Below are positions 42,760 to 58,212 of a stretch of 64,000 bases of DNA, one piece after another (position 1 is the stretch's first letter; every line of letters begins with the position of its first letter). Location: assembly GCA_021234155.1 (NCBI GenBank), contig JAJEKV010000010.1, positions 10,964,511 to 11,028,510 of the forward strand, given 5' to 3'. The position numbers and the translations under genes were made by a program. The notes below the pieces were generated by a model that had not been told where the DNA came from, did not search any database, and saw nothing but the letters and a program-made list of their open reading frames with translations. The DNA comes from Isoetes taiwanensis. Its lineage: Eukaryota > Streptophyta > Lycopodiopsida > Isoetales > Isoetaceae.

Positions 42760-44301
42760 TGTGACGTTCCAGCACAGTATACGGTCCAAGGATGTATACG
42801 GTACTGCATCGTCACGCGTACACGCCATCCCGATTGACGTGTACGCCGATGTGTAGCCAAGCAAGTAGCACCCTAGGGGGCAACTTGCAAGTGTGTGCAC
42901 ACTTAATTATGTGCACATTTATCCATGTGTACACATTTATCTATGTGTACACCTTAGGCCACTTATTTAATATAGGTAAGTGGGCCACACCATTTATCCC
43001 ACATGCTCAAGGGAGAAATAGGAAACCCTAGCCCTAACCCTTAGTCTATATAAGTATAGGAAACCCTAACTTTCCATTTTCGTCCACAGCCTTCTAGAGC
43101 TCTGTTTTGCTTGCTCCAAGAGCCAATCTCGCTTCCCAAAGTCTTCTGGCTTCATCTTCAAGCAGTTCTGCAGCATGGATGCGTTCAAAGTAGGAGGAGC
43201 GAGCCAGGGATCAGGTATTTTGCCAATTCAATAGTCTAAACCGCCTCCCATACATAGAATAAGTAGGTTTAGCCTATTGATTTGCCCATAGCAGCCATCT
43301 AGATCTCTAGATACCAAGCCTTAACTAAAGAACCAACTCTGTGATTTAGATTAAATCTTGTTCTTTAGTTCTTCTGTGATATGTATATGATGATGATCTC
43401 TGTGGACTCGTTGTATTGGGAAGGGGGGTAGAGACCCTAAAGCCTGGTAGTTGATGCTCTTAGCTAGCCCTCTTTAATGCACTATTAAATTCGGCCTGTG
43501 TACAAGAGCCACACCTGGTTGTGGGTAGGGGCCAGAAAGGAGGTTCATGTCCTTACTCATGACATGTCCTGACTCATGATCATGTCCCTCTGGTAGTAAG
43601 GCCTATCGGGGACTATTGTGTACTAGACCTAATGCTCTGCCACTGCGTGAGGGCTTTGCATGGGTTCGACACTCTTGGGGTGATGTACACCTTCCATGGA
43701 GTTCAAGTCGAAAGCACGGGCAAAGGGCCCTCTAGTCACCTTGAGTCAAGATGTAGATCTCCTCGTGGGAGTGATCCCTACCGCCCCATCGAACCGGGAG
43801 ATGCAACCCGTGAATAGCCCCTTGGCTATGCATCCGGCTGGCTACAAAAAGTCCCAACACTTTTCAACCTACTCGCAGTGTGCACGTGGAGGGGCGGATG
43901 GAGTGGACTACCCTAAGCCATGATCTTATGCCGCCAAATCCATTTGCCAATGAATTCCCCCCCGCAAATGACTCGAGACCCAAGCCACCATCCCTTGAGT
44001 CTGAGCCTTGGGTAGGATTCCATATGTGATGTACCGATCTTTGTCTATGCAGATATGTGATGAGCCATCCTTCGAGATGGTTATGTGATGTTGATGTTGT
44101 ATACTGACATGTATGCTTACGCTTCCGCAGCTAGGTAGGCCCTGAGGGAGACAGGGTAAATGACCCCTTCATTCTTCCCACTGGAACTCATCAAGGTTGC
44201 AGTGATACGTGGAGGGCCCTGTATCAGTATGGAGCTGGTATGGGGGATGAACTCCTGTTTGTATACGGTGAGTGCACCATATATGAGTAGGGGACGTCAC
44301 A
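42760..44301 (+). repeat. 3' LTR of the second chromovirus copy
   Basis: 1542 bp from TGTGACGTTCC (42,760) to GACGTCACA (44,301). Homologous to the other two LTRs in reverse orientation. Its interior end carries the PPT, so this is a plus-strand 3' LTR. It is the best-preserved LTR for the promoter region: CTATATAAGTATAGG at 43,046-43,060 where the other two are altered. Confidence 0.88.
43047..43054 (+). promoter_or_regulatory. LTR TATA box
   Basis: TATATAAG within TTAGTCTATATAAGTATAGG, followed by AAACCCTAACTTTCC. It is in the expected sense orientation within the LTR. The equivalent position in the LTRs of the minus-strand element reads CTATTTAGG, which has lost the TATA form. Confidence 0.55.
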
Positions 44302-44727
44302 TATATGCTGTTCATTAGAAAAGTTTCTTGCTTTAGTATATGTGTATATTTCTTGCTTTAGTATATGTACATATTTCTATCTACATGCATTCTCCTTGAG
44401 ATAGAATTATATCATCACTGTTTATTTTATCACATGTTATTACTAAATCCATTCATTAGCCCTTGTTGGCCTTTTGAAATGTACGAGTTACGACAAGCAT
44501 TTTCTAATTATGACAGATGTAAAATAATCCATTCCTTCATTTGAGTTTGAAGCCTTAACCTTTATGATAATTCAAGAACAAAAAGAATAAAAGGGGAGGT
44601 GATTTTGAAAGCAATGAAGTGCATATGTTCTAAATAACAAGCAACAAAGCACACGTTTGCATTTATTTGTCAATTAAGCATATGATATGTCTTTATATGC
44701 TTAATATCTTATGGCATGCGATGTCTA
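44302..44727. other. No recognisable gene
   Basis: AT-rich flank between the second LTR and the PLAT-like exon. It starts with a short duplicated phrase, TTTCTTGCTTTAGTATATGT, at about 44,325-44,367. Otherwise nothing recognised. Confidence 0.5.
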
Positions 44728-45138
44728 TCACATATTAACTTCGGCAGTAGTAGAATAAGGGGATTCATCAAGGGCCCAGCACATACTAACTTCGACAGTA
44801 GTAGAATAAGGGGATTCATCAAGGGCCAACCATCGATTGACAGTAAATCGCTTGGCAGCAGTTCCATCCTTTGAAACATCTATAAAGTCCAAATACCACC
44901 CAGGTTTTTTGCCGGTATTATCATGCCATACACGCATGTGACAAATTCCATCAATGCATGCACCTTGCCTAGTGAAGGTATCATAGTTGCACCTCTCAAA
45001 GTCATCACGATTAGGATCATCTAGGTTGTTGAAAGTCACAGATTGACCAGCAGCATTGTAAAATTGTACACTTACATTGGCATCTGTACCGGCACTATCT
45101 CGACAATCGGTCTTGACAGCGATTGAATAAGTGCAACC
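44728..45138 (-). CDS. PLAT/ATS3-type secreted protein, last exon
   Basis: A minus-strand exon entered through the acceptor TATTGCAG (just above 45,138) and ending with TGA at 44,728. The protein reads GCTYSIAVKTDC..., then a beta-rich domain with LDDPNRDDFERCNYDTF, an ACIDGICHMRVWHDN segment and PGWYLDFIDV. The Cys pattern, the DDP..FERC..DTF motif and the GWY motif are those of the plant PLAT/LH2 and embryo-specific 3 (ATS3) group, which are usually small secreted, stress-linked proteins. The upstream exon with the signal peptide was not found. The C-terminus is odd: WLALDESPYSTTVEVSM is followed at once by WALDESPYSTTAEVNM, because about 48 bp is duplicated in tandem (44,735-44,830). Within this exon the frame is intact. 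Whether the gene is live cannot be decided without the first exon. Confidence 0.72.
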   Translation of the reverse strand, partial: GCTYSIAVKTDCRDSAGTDANVSVQFYNAAGQSVTFNNLDDPNRDDFERCNYDTFTRQGACIDGICHMRVWHDNTGKKPGWYLDFIDVSKDGTAAKRFTVNRWLALDESPYSTTVEVSMCWALDESPYSTTAEVNM

Positions 45139-47654
45139 CTGCAATAGCAAATACCTTAGACACGAAAAGAGGAAAATGGCCTAAACAACATAAGCCTTAT
45201 CATTAGCAATACATGCGTATGCATTCCAGCATACTCTATGCAACACTTTGAAAATGATCTACAAGATACAAAATCTAAGCACCACTTCTTAATATGCAAT
45301 CCTTTGAAAATGATTTCACCATGCACTTTCTTGATAAGAAATCACAAATTCTAAAAGATGCAATTTCTTACAAATGCAACTTTGGTGGTCATAAGTAAGA
45401 GCACAAGGATGGCATAGCTTTGTAGTCGAGCCATACTTGTATAGGGATGAATTTCTCATGCTTTCTACTAGCTTTATACTAAGGAAGGCAGACGTTGGGA
45501 CGTGACTTGGCCAGCGGACAACCACGTAAAAGGAATAAGGGTTTGGTAAGCGACCACTGCTTTTGTCTTACGCATTTTTTGCAACAACATATGCGACATT
45601 TTTGTGAGACCCCATTTTTGGACCCATTTTTGTGAGACGTGTTCTTCTTACTCTCTTTTTGCGGGTGCCTGAATGCAGCCCTAGTTTGATACCAGATGGA
45701 AATGAAGATGAAGATAAGGAGATGAGTTTGATTTGGTGGCTGTCTCCATCTCCTTTGGTTTGCTCCGTCTTTTGTAAACCTTCTAGTATGTTCATTTTCT
45801 AATATAATATTTTTGAAAAGGGCAGGTACAATGCATTGCACATCGGATTCCTTTGAACGTTCTGGAATGCCAGGTTTACTGTCAATGGCATTCAAATCTG
45901 CAATGGCCAGCCATTTCGTCAAACAGTAAGTACCATCTTGCAGATATTTGTCTAAGTTAGTCTGTCTGTTTATCCTTTTCAAGACCCACTTAAATTTGCA
46001 TCTTTTTGTCTTTTTTTCTTTTTTTTTCATCTTTTTTTATCCTTCTCTCCGTCAAAAATGCAGACAAGGCGATTGTGTGCTTCTATCTGTTTCTTATGCA
46101 TGACTTATCTGTTTCTTATTCAAGCTTAACTGTTAGCTTGAAATGCTTTAGTAGTTAGTCGTGCAGTTTTAATACCTCGCAGTGCGAGAATGCATGCTGC
46201 ATTTGCAATAATGTTCTTTTGTGGTAGATCCAAAGTAAGATTTACAATGAATAGTTTAAAAACGACACCAAGAATCACTCATCGCACACACGTTTTATGA
46301 ATCGCGTGATGTCAAACAGCCTGGGTGTCTGTGTTGTTCCTGTAAAATTTAAGGCATATTTCTTGTCTATTGTTCAGAAAAACTTTACTATACAAAGATT
46401 TTCTTCTTTGCACTTACAAAATGCACAATATGTTTTGCAGCCTGATATAAGACATGCATGCAGTACAAGGACTAAGATATGAGGATGCCAGCCAGAATAA
46501 GTTTGGAATGAGAAGTGTTTTGCTGGTTACAAACCAAACATAGTTTGTGACACAAGGAGGATTGCAGTGGCATCTGGGAAAATGCTCTTGTAAAACAACC
46601 TAGCAACCTAATTCCCTTTTGCCATATTATTCTGTTGTCCCGTGTTATTGTTAATGTCAGGCTAAATGAAGCTGATCTGATCAGGCTGTGGATGTAAATG
46701 CAGAGGTGATGTCAGTTGGTCCAACAGTTGTAGAAATGGATGCAATGATTGCTGTTTCTGTTGCTTGCTTGTCTCACTGTTTATGATATGTGTAAAGCTG
46801 CATTCAAGAAAGTACAAATATGCAATGTTCAATTGGAGTCGAAGTCTGGTGGAAAAGTGGAGTCTGGACCAGGATTCTGACTCCTGAATGATCAATTTCT
46901 TTAAAGTAGTTTGATTGATGTACATTGTGATTCAAAAATTTGGGTTTCTAAATATTCGTGTATGCCAAAACTGTGAAACAGTAGCTGTGATTTATCATTC
47001 GCTCTCAACCGCATTACAGAAAGAACAATACACACATATAGATAATTGATGCACAATACACACATTATAGATAATTGATGCATTCTCTGTTTCAAGGCTT
47101 TTGAATGGTAATCCCTGTTCTTTGTTACATCATGACAATTACTAGCAGCTATACAGATTGAAACTAGTTGCTAAAAAGGATATATGAGAGCAAGTGAAAA
47201 TTGGAATTTAACATAACAATATCCTAGTTATAATTTTATGATGCTCCATCTTTTTAGATGCATCGCAGAATTAGAAAGCGTTTGAACAAGCAGATTACAA
47301 GCTTGGAATAACAACTTAGAAAGATGGTGTTAATATCTGTCCAACTCTTTGGACAATTCTGGGAAATTCATCGCATCCACATAACGACAATAATGGTAGT
47401 GCTGTTTGGACAATTCGGCAAAATTCATCACATCCACGCCAGCTTGGGATTACTGTTATTTTAGGCTCAAATTATTTCAAGTAATTTCACCTCCACCATA
47501 AACATAATTCACCTTGCTCAAAAATTACAAAGTTTATCCATTATACAGTTATAATCTGCTCAAAAATTACAGAGTTTATGTCATCAAAGTTTCTCATTAC
47601 AAAAAGACTTTTTTATCATCAAAGTTTATCATTACAAAAATATCGCCAATCAAG
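45139..47654. other. Mostly unassigned; one unexplained 183-codon minus-strand frame
   Basis: The region upstream of the PLAT-like exon. The frame at 45,479-46,030 (minus) holds protein-like stretches (LQDGTYCLTKWLAIADLNA; PPNQTHLLIFIFISIWYQ) but no motif I know. It could be an upstream exon or part of a decayed element. The rest shows short frames only, and a 29-bp direct repeat around ACACATTATAGATAATTGATGC near 47,030-47,090. Confidence 0.35.
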
Positions 47655-47790
47655 ATCACAAATGTATGCCAACAAATGTAAGTTCACAAATCAAGATCAC
47701 AAATGTAAGTTTTTCCGATACGTAATGTATGCCAACAAATGTAAGTTCACAAATCAAGATCACAAATGTAAGTTTTTCTAATAAAGAAAT
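47655..47790. repeat. Two tandem units of about 65 bp
   Basis: TATGCCAACAAATGTAAGTT followed by a CACAAATCAAGATCACAAATG phrase occurs at about 47,664-47,715 and again at 47,728-47,780. The short ORF across it (MYANKCKFTNQDHKCKFF twice) is a product of the duplication. Confidence 0.85.
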
Positions 47791-47964
47791 GACGGCCACG
47801 ATACGTAATGCATTATTGCCACAAACATCATACTAATACTCCCACAAACATCATACTGCACTGCCAGAAGTAGAACCATGTCGATTTTTATCCAAAACGT
47901 CACATATCACCACTGGTAAATCTTTGACATCAACGCCACCAAAGTTGAAAGTCCAATAAGGTCT

Positions 47965-48068
47965 TGTACCTCTTTTTGGGTTGCCCTAGGGGGGCAAACC
48001 CTTGTCTATGTGGGTTTATGGCATCTCCTAGGTATATGCTAGAATATACCTAGGATATGCTGATGACT
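47965..48068 (+). repeat. Dispersed repeat with a palindromic core (copy 2)
   Basis: Inverted copy of 3238-3340: the GC hairpin GGGTTGCCC...GGGGGGCAAACCC, then GGGTTTATGGCAT, then the palindrome CCTAGGTATATGCTAGAATA and TACCTAGGATATGC at 48,027-48,060. It lies just before the duplicated 5' end of the reductoisomerase pseudogene. Confidence 0.6.
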
Positions 48069-48215
48069 GCTCAAAACCTACTATTCGGCCAGAAACTCTC
48101 CACCGCCGTGATTCTCGATCTAGGATGCTCCAATCGAAAGTAACCGCGTATGCGTATTTAAGATTTTTCTTTCTAAACTGATGTAGCCCGTGGAGCTGGT
48201 CTGTTACCCGTGGAG

Positions 48216-52710
<4,495 letters not shown>

Positions 52711-53879
52711 AACAGACCATTTGTGATTGATGCAGCTTCTGTGATATATGCATGAATGGATGCATATATCGTCATTATCAATAATTATATGAAATAGTCG
52801 AAGACACTATTTAAATGGTGAGTGGTTAACGATTTCTGGGTTTAGTATACCTAAGGAAAGGCAAATTAGCATTATAGGCCTAATGTTCTCAATTCTCTTA
52901 TATTTTTGTAATCTGGAATAGGCCTGTGTGCAAAGAATTCTTAAACGGACTGAAAACAAAATGAAAATGAACATTCTGTTACAAATTTAAAACCAGTTCA
53001 CTTCTATCACATCAGCATAGCAGAGCAGCAACTCTTATATAAGTTCCATCCAAAGCCATACGAAGGAAATATAGGCTCCATATATGGGCTTCGATTCCAG
53101 TAAACCGTAAGCCGAATATCCGAGCATAATGGCAGCTGAATGCCCCAGTTTAAACTGCAAGCCAAATACCTCAAATTAAAGAAGTTTCCACGAAATACAA
53201 AACATCTTAGGTTTAAGCTTGGAATAGAGCAGTGGTTGCAGTAATCCAAAGCGCCGAGGACGTCCATCCAAGGTATTTTACTTGGTGAGATGTCTCGTTG
53301 CATGGGCATGGAAAAAAGGTGCTTAATTATTGGAGATGCAGCTGGAAGGCTTGATACTTGGTCCCATGATCTTTTGAAGCATTCTCACGACTTGCAACCA
53401 TGTTGGCATGGTGGATGCAAGTTGTTTTTGCTTCTGTTCCTTGAGTCTAGATCATCAAATTTGAACCACATTTGTAGCACTACAGCTGTATAATTGATCT
53501 TCCAAAATAAGTAGGACATTTGGAGTGCAGAATATGCTTTGTCTTATTTTCATTAATCATCTTGATTTAACCACTCTGTTTCTGGCATTTAGAGCTTTGT
53601 ACTTTTGTGGTTTACAGATATTTTATAGTATGTTTGGCTGGGCAGTGATCCGATCTTTGTTCTTTTCATCTTTTCATTTGAGAGGTTGTGAAACTTCAAA
53701 TCTTGTGCAATTTTGTGATTGTTATATCATCAGGTGGGTATGATTTATGCCACTTCACCCTCCGGCCATGGAGGGCAACCCTCCGCGTGCAGCACCTTGT
53801 TTATGTTTAATAAAATCAAAACATCTTGCATCCAAAAAAAAAAAAAGAAGTTGAAAGTGCAATCAGAAAAAGTACCTCG
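52711..53879. other. No recognised gene; A-run at 53,828-53,842
   Basis: Short frames only. Near 53,745-53,842 a GC-rich stretch with CCCTCCGGCCATGGAGGG is followed by AATAAA and a 13-base A-run. That looks like the 3' tail of a retroposed sequence (SINE or processed transcript), of uncertain identity. Confidence 0.4.
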
Positions 53880-55141
53880 ATTATTAATAGCAGGCCCAAT
53901 AAACATGCCTTTGCACTCTCAGGATGTTGCTTGCTCAAACTAGCATAGAAATCATCGTCGTATGGATCATCGTCAACCTCGAAATTGTTAGCCTTCACCA
54001 TTTGAATATCTGATGCAACTGGCATCACGCAGAATCCTTCAATTGCACGACAGATGCTGAAGAATCTTTCAATTCCAAAATAGAACCTGGAGAATCCTTG
54101 ACATTTTCCTTCCCAACATCCGTTATACCATCAGCTCGAAGCAGAAAAGAACTTCGACCATCCAAAGCAATATTGCAATCAACCTCCACAAGAACCACAT
54201 TAGAATCTGTTTTAGTAGAGGTCTGTTTACAAACTTCAGCTGTAAAAAACCAGTAACTAAAATTTGAAAAAAGATAAGAACAAAACAAATAAACAAGGTG
54301 ATTGTCTGAAGTTACCTTCAAGCACATCCTTGTAAGAGCGTGGTGACCCGTCTGCATTACATGGCTGTCCGATTATTTCCATGCATGCATTAATCTTAGA
54401 ATCTCTAGTTCCGTCGTACCTAAAACATATTAATTAAACAATTCAATAAGCAATTATATCATGAAAAATATACATCATGGAAAAAACAGGAAAGAAAAAA
54501 AAATTGAACTTACTATAAAAATCCATCTACACTCTTATGTCCTGTAATTCGCATTCCAGCAATCGCGGGAGCATCGGAAGCAGTAAGACAAGTAACCAAT
54601 GAAACTCTGCCAGACTTATTACAAATCTCCGTTTCTGGACTCACAAGGGAAGCCATAGTATGAAGCCACTTGCCAAGTGAATTGATATACCAACTGGTCT
54701 AACTGCATACCAAGTCTGCGATACACACTTATAGAATATCAGAAAATTAACTACAAAATATAAAATACTATCTGATGATCAATGTCAGAAAGAATTTCTC
54801 TCTCAAGGTTGAGCGTAATAACAGGAGCCTTCTTCTTTGCATTTTCATAATTTCCCTCCTTCCTCGACTTCTTAAGTATACCAACAAAAGCCTCACGGAT
54901 CTGACAGAAAACAGCATCAGTTCTGATATTGAACGGATGTTTGCGGACACAGTCTCTCCAATTCATTTCTAGCCTTCCCCTTATCCTTATAATCCTTGCC
55001 ATCCACCCCTTTCGTCTCTTCTGTAATTGGATTTCCATCTGTTTGAGTTCCTACCCCATCCATTGGCTTAACCAATTTCTCTAGGCTAATCGCCCCTCTC
55101 ATTCTCTTTTGCTGCTCCATCATTTTTACAAATTTCTCCAT
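53880..55141 (-). pseudogene. Tyrosine-recombinase-like gene remnant (possibly Crypton type)
   Basis: Minus-strand exons: 55,141-54,780 (MEKFVKMMEQQKRMRGAI, then in another frame NWRDCVRKHPFNIRTDAVF and KKAPVITLNLEREILSDID); 54,702-54,514; 54,420-54,316; about 54,245-54,030; about 54,020-53,880 (acidic, DDDPYDDDFYASL). The second exon runs INSLGKWLHTMASLV... SGRVSLVTCLTAS... then ITGHKSVDGF, with a good GTAAGT donor. The third begins with the Tyr-Asp-Gly-Thr-Arg stretch. An Arg in a xSGRxSxxT context, a Gly-His pair, and a Tyr ten residues after the Gly match the end of the tyrosine recombinase catalytic domain, and the KAPVIT start resembles the core entry of Crypton-type enzymes. The His expected three residues before the Arg is Lys. 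Joining exons 2 and 3 makes a TAG, and exon 1 is frameshifted, so it looks dead. Confidence 0.5.
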
Positions 55142-55667
55142 CTAATAATATATGGACGATTTATATGTGACCATCTCTCTTATATGAATTCCATACTTGT
55201 GCACTAGTTTTGTATAGCGTCCCCAAATTTAATATCTTCTGCCTTTATATACAATATGTATATCTTTAACAAAGTTTAAACTGAAACGCACTTATTTGCT
55301 CCAAACGCACTTCAAAAGGAATCTTTAAAAGATTCCCTAAAATTCCCTTAAAAAGTCCATTTTTAAGGTTTGTTCATGCCAGGTGTGACAATTTAGCTAA
55401 TTTAGGTACCATTTTTGAGGGGTTGATTGAACATAACTTCTATGCAAAAATATTTAATAGCTACTTTCATCCTCCTAATTTAGAACAAAAAATAGTTATT
55501 TATATAAAGTGTAGCAAAAAAGGGGCAATAAAAAAAAATAGCAAGGGTAGTAGACTGACAAAGAAGTGATATATTCAAAACTTGTGAAAATTTTACAAAA
55601 TTATGAACAAAATTGTCAAAAATATAGGACATTTTGACAAACCCTAATCACCTGCACTATATTCGAG
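55142..55667. other. No recognisable gene; probable intron or intergenic
   Basis: AT-rich sequence between two minus-strand coding blocks. No clear motif. Confidence 0.4.
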
Positions 55668-56477
55668 TCATCGAACAAACTTACATTTTGCAGCAATATC
55701 AGGATGCATGTCATCCTCAGACTCATTTAATCCCTGATCACTTGAGCCTTCATCCTCACCTTCACTCTCAAAACTTGATGTACTCGAACGATCTTCTTCC
55801 TCACTGTCTACAAGTGAGTCTTCATCATCATCTTTTTTGGCCACCTTTCTAGGTTGTTTGTCTAATCCACATGCTGACCTTATTAAAGTTTGAGTGACCG
55901 CACGTAATTTACTAGCAGCAGTCAGAACAAAGTCATATGCAAGCCCCTTTACTTCAGCTAGATCTATGACAACAGTGTTTGCTTTGGACTTTGCTCTCCT
56001 TCCCACTCCTCTTTTTACCATCTCCAAAGTAAAGCATTGGCAGCATTTGTTCTCATCCAGTGCACTTTTAATTGAGTGGGAATTCCATCCTCTCTTGTTA
56101 CCTCCAGTACTTTAGCAAGCCAGAATGGCTTCCCAGTTTCATCATTATCAGCTGGGACAGCTACGAGCATTCCTTTTTGAATCTCTGAGACTGAACCAGA
56201 TACCCGAGCAACTTGTTGTGCCGTGCGTCGAGGGCCAGTGTACATGACTCTGTCATCTTCATCTTGAGCTAGCCATTATCTGTACATGTTCTTCTTGACT
56301 CTCAACTTGCATAGGTAGAGTTTGCCTAGATGGCCAGTTGAATATAACTGGTCTTCGACCTTGTAATAAAGCTTGTAACATGTCACGTTGCCGAGAAAAA
56401 AACTGAGGCCACCATAAAGCATCCGCCTCCCCAAAGTGGTTAGAGAATGACTGAATACTTGACTCAATATAATCCAA
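55668..56477 (-). pseudogene. Unrecognised gene remnant with acidic tail
   Basis: Three minus-strand blocks in different frames. 56,477-56,259 contains LWWPQFFSRQRDMLQALLQG. 56,245-56,015 contains PRRTAQQVARVSGSVSEIQK followed by a GMLVAVPADNDETGKPFWLA segment and LKVHWM. 56,027-55,668 contains VKRGVGRRAKSKANTVVIDL and then a long Asp/Glu/Ser-rich tail. The middle block, with its VAVPADND...PFWLAKVLEV...VHW layout, resembles a small beta-barrel chromatin-reader type fold, but I cannot name a family and do not assign one. It lies directly upstream of the recombinase-like remnant on the same strand and could belong to the same gene. A Helitron end abuts it at 56,478. Confidence 0.4.
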
Positions 56478-56873
56478 CTAGTAATGGTGCCCAGCGTTGC
56501 TGGGCATAAGTTGAAGACTGTAAAGTTTTGGCCACAATAAGGAAAAGCGTGCAATAAAAAAACTTCTGCATTCTAACAAAAAAGATCGCTTAAAAGAAAC
56601 TTTCATGTTAGATAGTGTTGTGTTCCCAATGATAAGAACTTACGTTACCAGCGAACACTCTATGGAGTTCAAGAACCACCTGCATTGTCTTGCATCAATG
56701 TTAAGCAAAAGGAACAATACACTTCCTAGAAACTTACATCCTCATGACCCAAGCTCTAAGCAAAAGAAACAATGCACTACCTCAAAGCTGTATCCCCATA
56801 ACTCAACCTCTAGCAACTCACGGGCACTACTACCTTAACTTGGTGTGTGGAGCAAATATTATATTATAGAAGA
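56478..56873 (-). mobile_element. Third Helitron of the same family, minus strand (5' end tentative)
   Basis: The minus-strand 3' end is the hairpin TGCCCAGCAACGCTGGGCA followed by CCATTACTAG (CTAG at 56,478-56,481) and a T, identical in layout to the ends at 10,889 and 12,720. A possible 5' end, minus strand TCTTCTATAATATAATATTT at about 56,873, would make a ~400-bp element. The right boundary is uncertain. No purine tract is carried here. Confidence 0.5.
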
Positions 56874-58090
56874 GGTAATTGTGCAAAAGTTGGTAACTCA
56901 GAATGATAATCCCGCGGATTCACTTTGGAAACAGACGCCTTGAATTTTTCCACATTGAATTTGAATGCATGGTAGCATATTGGTGAAAGCATGCCGCTCA
57001 AACCGCTAAGTCAAGCGCATAAAAGAAAACAAAATTCTAATATAAAGAAAGTTGGAATGCCCATCGTTGATGGGCATAAGCCGAACGCTGATGGGCATAA
57101 GCCGAACCTCGTAAATGAGGTTGGGACATGTAAGTGATGATCTCTTTTGATTGTTCATATTTTTCAACCGAACTATGTATTGTTTGTTCTCAAAATATTT
57201 TACTCCGAGAAGTTCCAACCTTTTCTTTTTCAAAGAAGTCTACATCTCCATCTCCATCTCCATTTCTATCTGGCAGAGGTTCCTTGTCTTTATTTCTTTG
57301 TGTAACAGCGGGTTCAACTGGCCACGGATGGTGAATACATAAATAATGGTTGGAAGTTTGCTCTCCCCTCTTCATCTTTCATGTTTGTGATAGACACCTG
57401 ATAGTATTTTCATGATCTTCTTTATCCACATCCTCAGCCTCATGCTATTTCGCAGCTAATTTGAATAACCCCTTAAGATTGTAACCATTGGCCCTTAATT
57501 TTGTTGGATGATGCAATTCATAACATGGCCAACAATGCATCTTTCACAACCAACCACCCTTGTTCTTAGACAATCACAATGTGGGCAAACACACCAATAT
57601 CTGGACCCACATGTGAAGACTAATGTGACAAAGTGGCCTTGTCTGCTATAACCTAAAGCCAAGATTGCAACCAAGCAAATTCGTTTGCTTGTCTTCAAGC
57701 TAAGATGCCGCCAACTCATAAGAGAAAGAAGACTTTTATATGCAAGTGAAAAAGAATCTAATGCAGAATGATAAATAGAATCCTTTGCTTAGCTTAATAA
57801 CTTGGGGAATTGTTCACAAATTCACCAACCATTGGATCCCATCAATAAAAGAAATATATAAAAATCCAACCCTTGCAATGGTCTTCAAACCCTGCAAACG
57901 TCCCTAAACGTAGATGAAAATCTTGATCTTTTGAATTTACTGAAACTCACGTAGACGAAAATCTTGGTCTTTTTAATTTACACCGCTTCTTCACTATTTT
58001 GAAACTGCATTGAACGTCTGTTCTTAAGCACACTATCTTGGGAAAGTAGCATCTCTTGAATTCAGAATGAAATCACTGAATTTAAGACAC
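56874..58090. other. No recognised gene; variant Helitron-like hairpin at 57,058-57,100
   Basis: ATGCCCATCGTTGATGGGCAT (57,058-57,078) has the same 8-bp stem and 3-base loop layout as the Helitron hairpin, with C-A-G-C/G-C-T-G changed to C-A-T-C/G-A-T-G on both arms. GATGGGCATAAGCCGAAC recurs at once. A minus-strand frame at 57,495-57,719 has a Cys-rich stretch but no clear zinc finger. Confidence 0.4.
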
Positions 58091-58094
58091 CGAG

Positions 58095-58212
58095 TTGTTA
58101 TTGCAAATTTGCAAACTAATTGCATATTTTCACAAAGATATTATCATAATCCGCGTTGTTGGTTGGCAAATTTGCAAACCAATTGGCATATTTTCACAAA
58201 GATATTATTATC
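58095..58212. repeat. Two tandem units of about 58 bp
   Basis: GCAAATTTGCAAAC.AATT.. followed by GCATATTTTCACAAAGATAT occurs at about 58,103-58,145 and 58,166-58,208. Confidence 0.8.

Noticed and set aside
45479-46030. 183-codon minus-strand ORF as a real gene
   Set aside because: It has no recognised motif and low-complexity Lys-rich ends; the evidence is too weak to call it.
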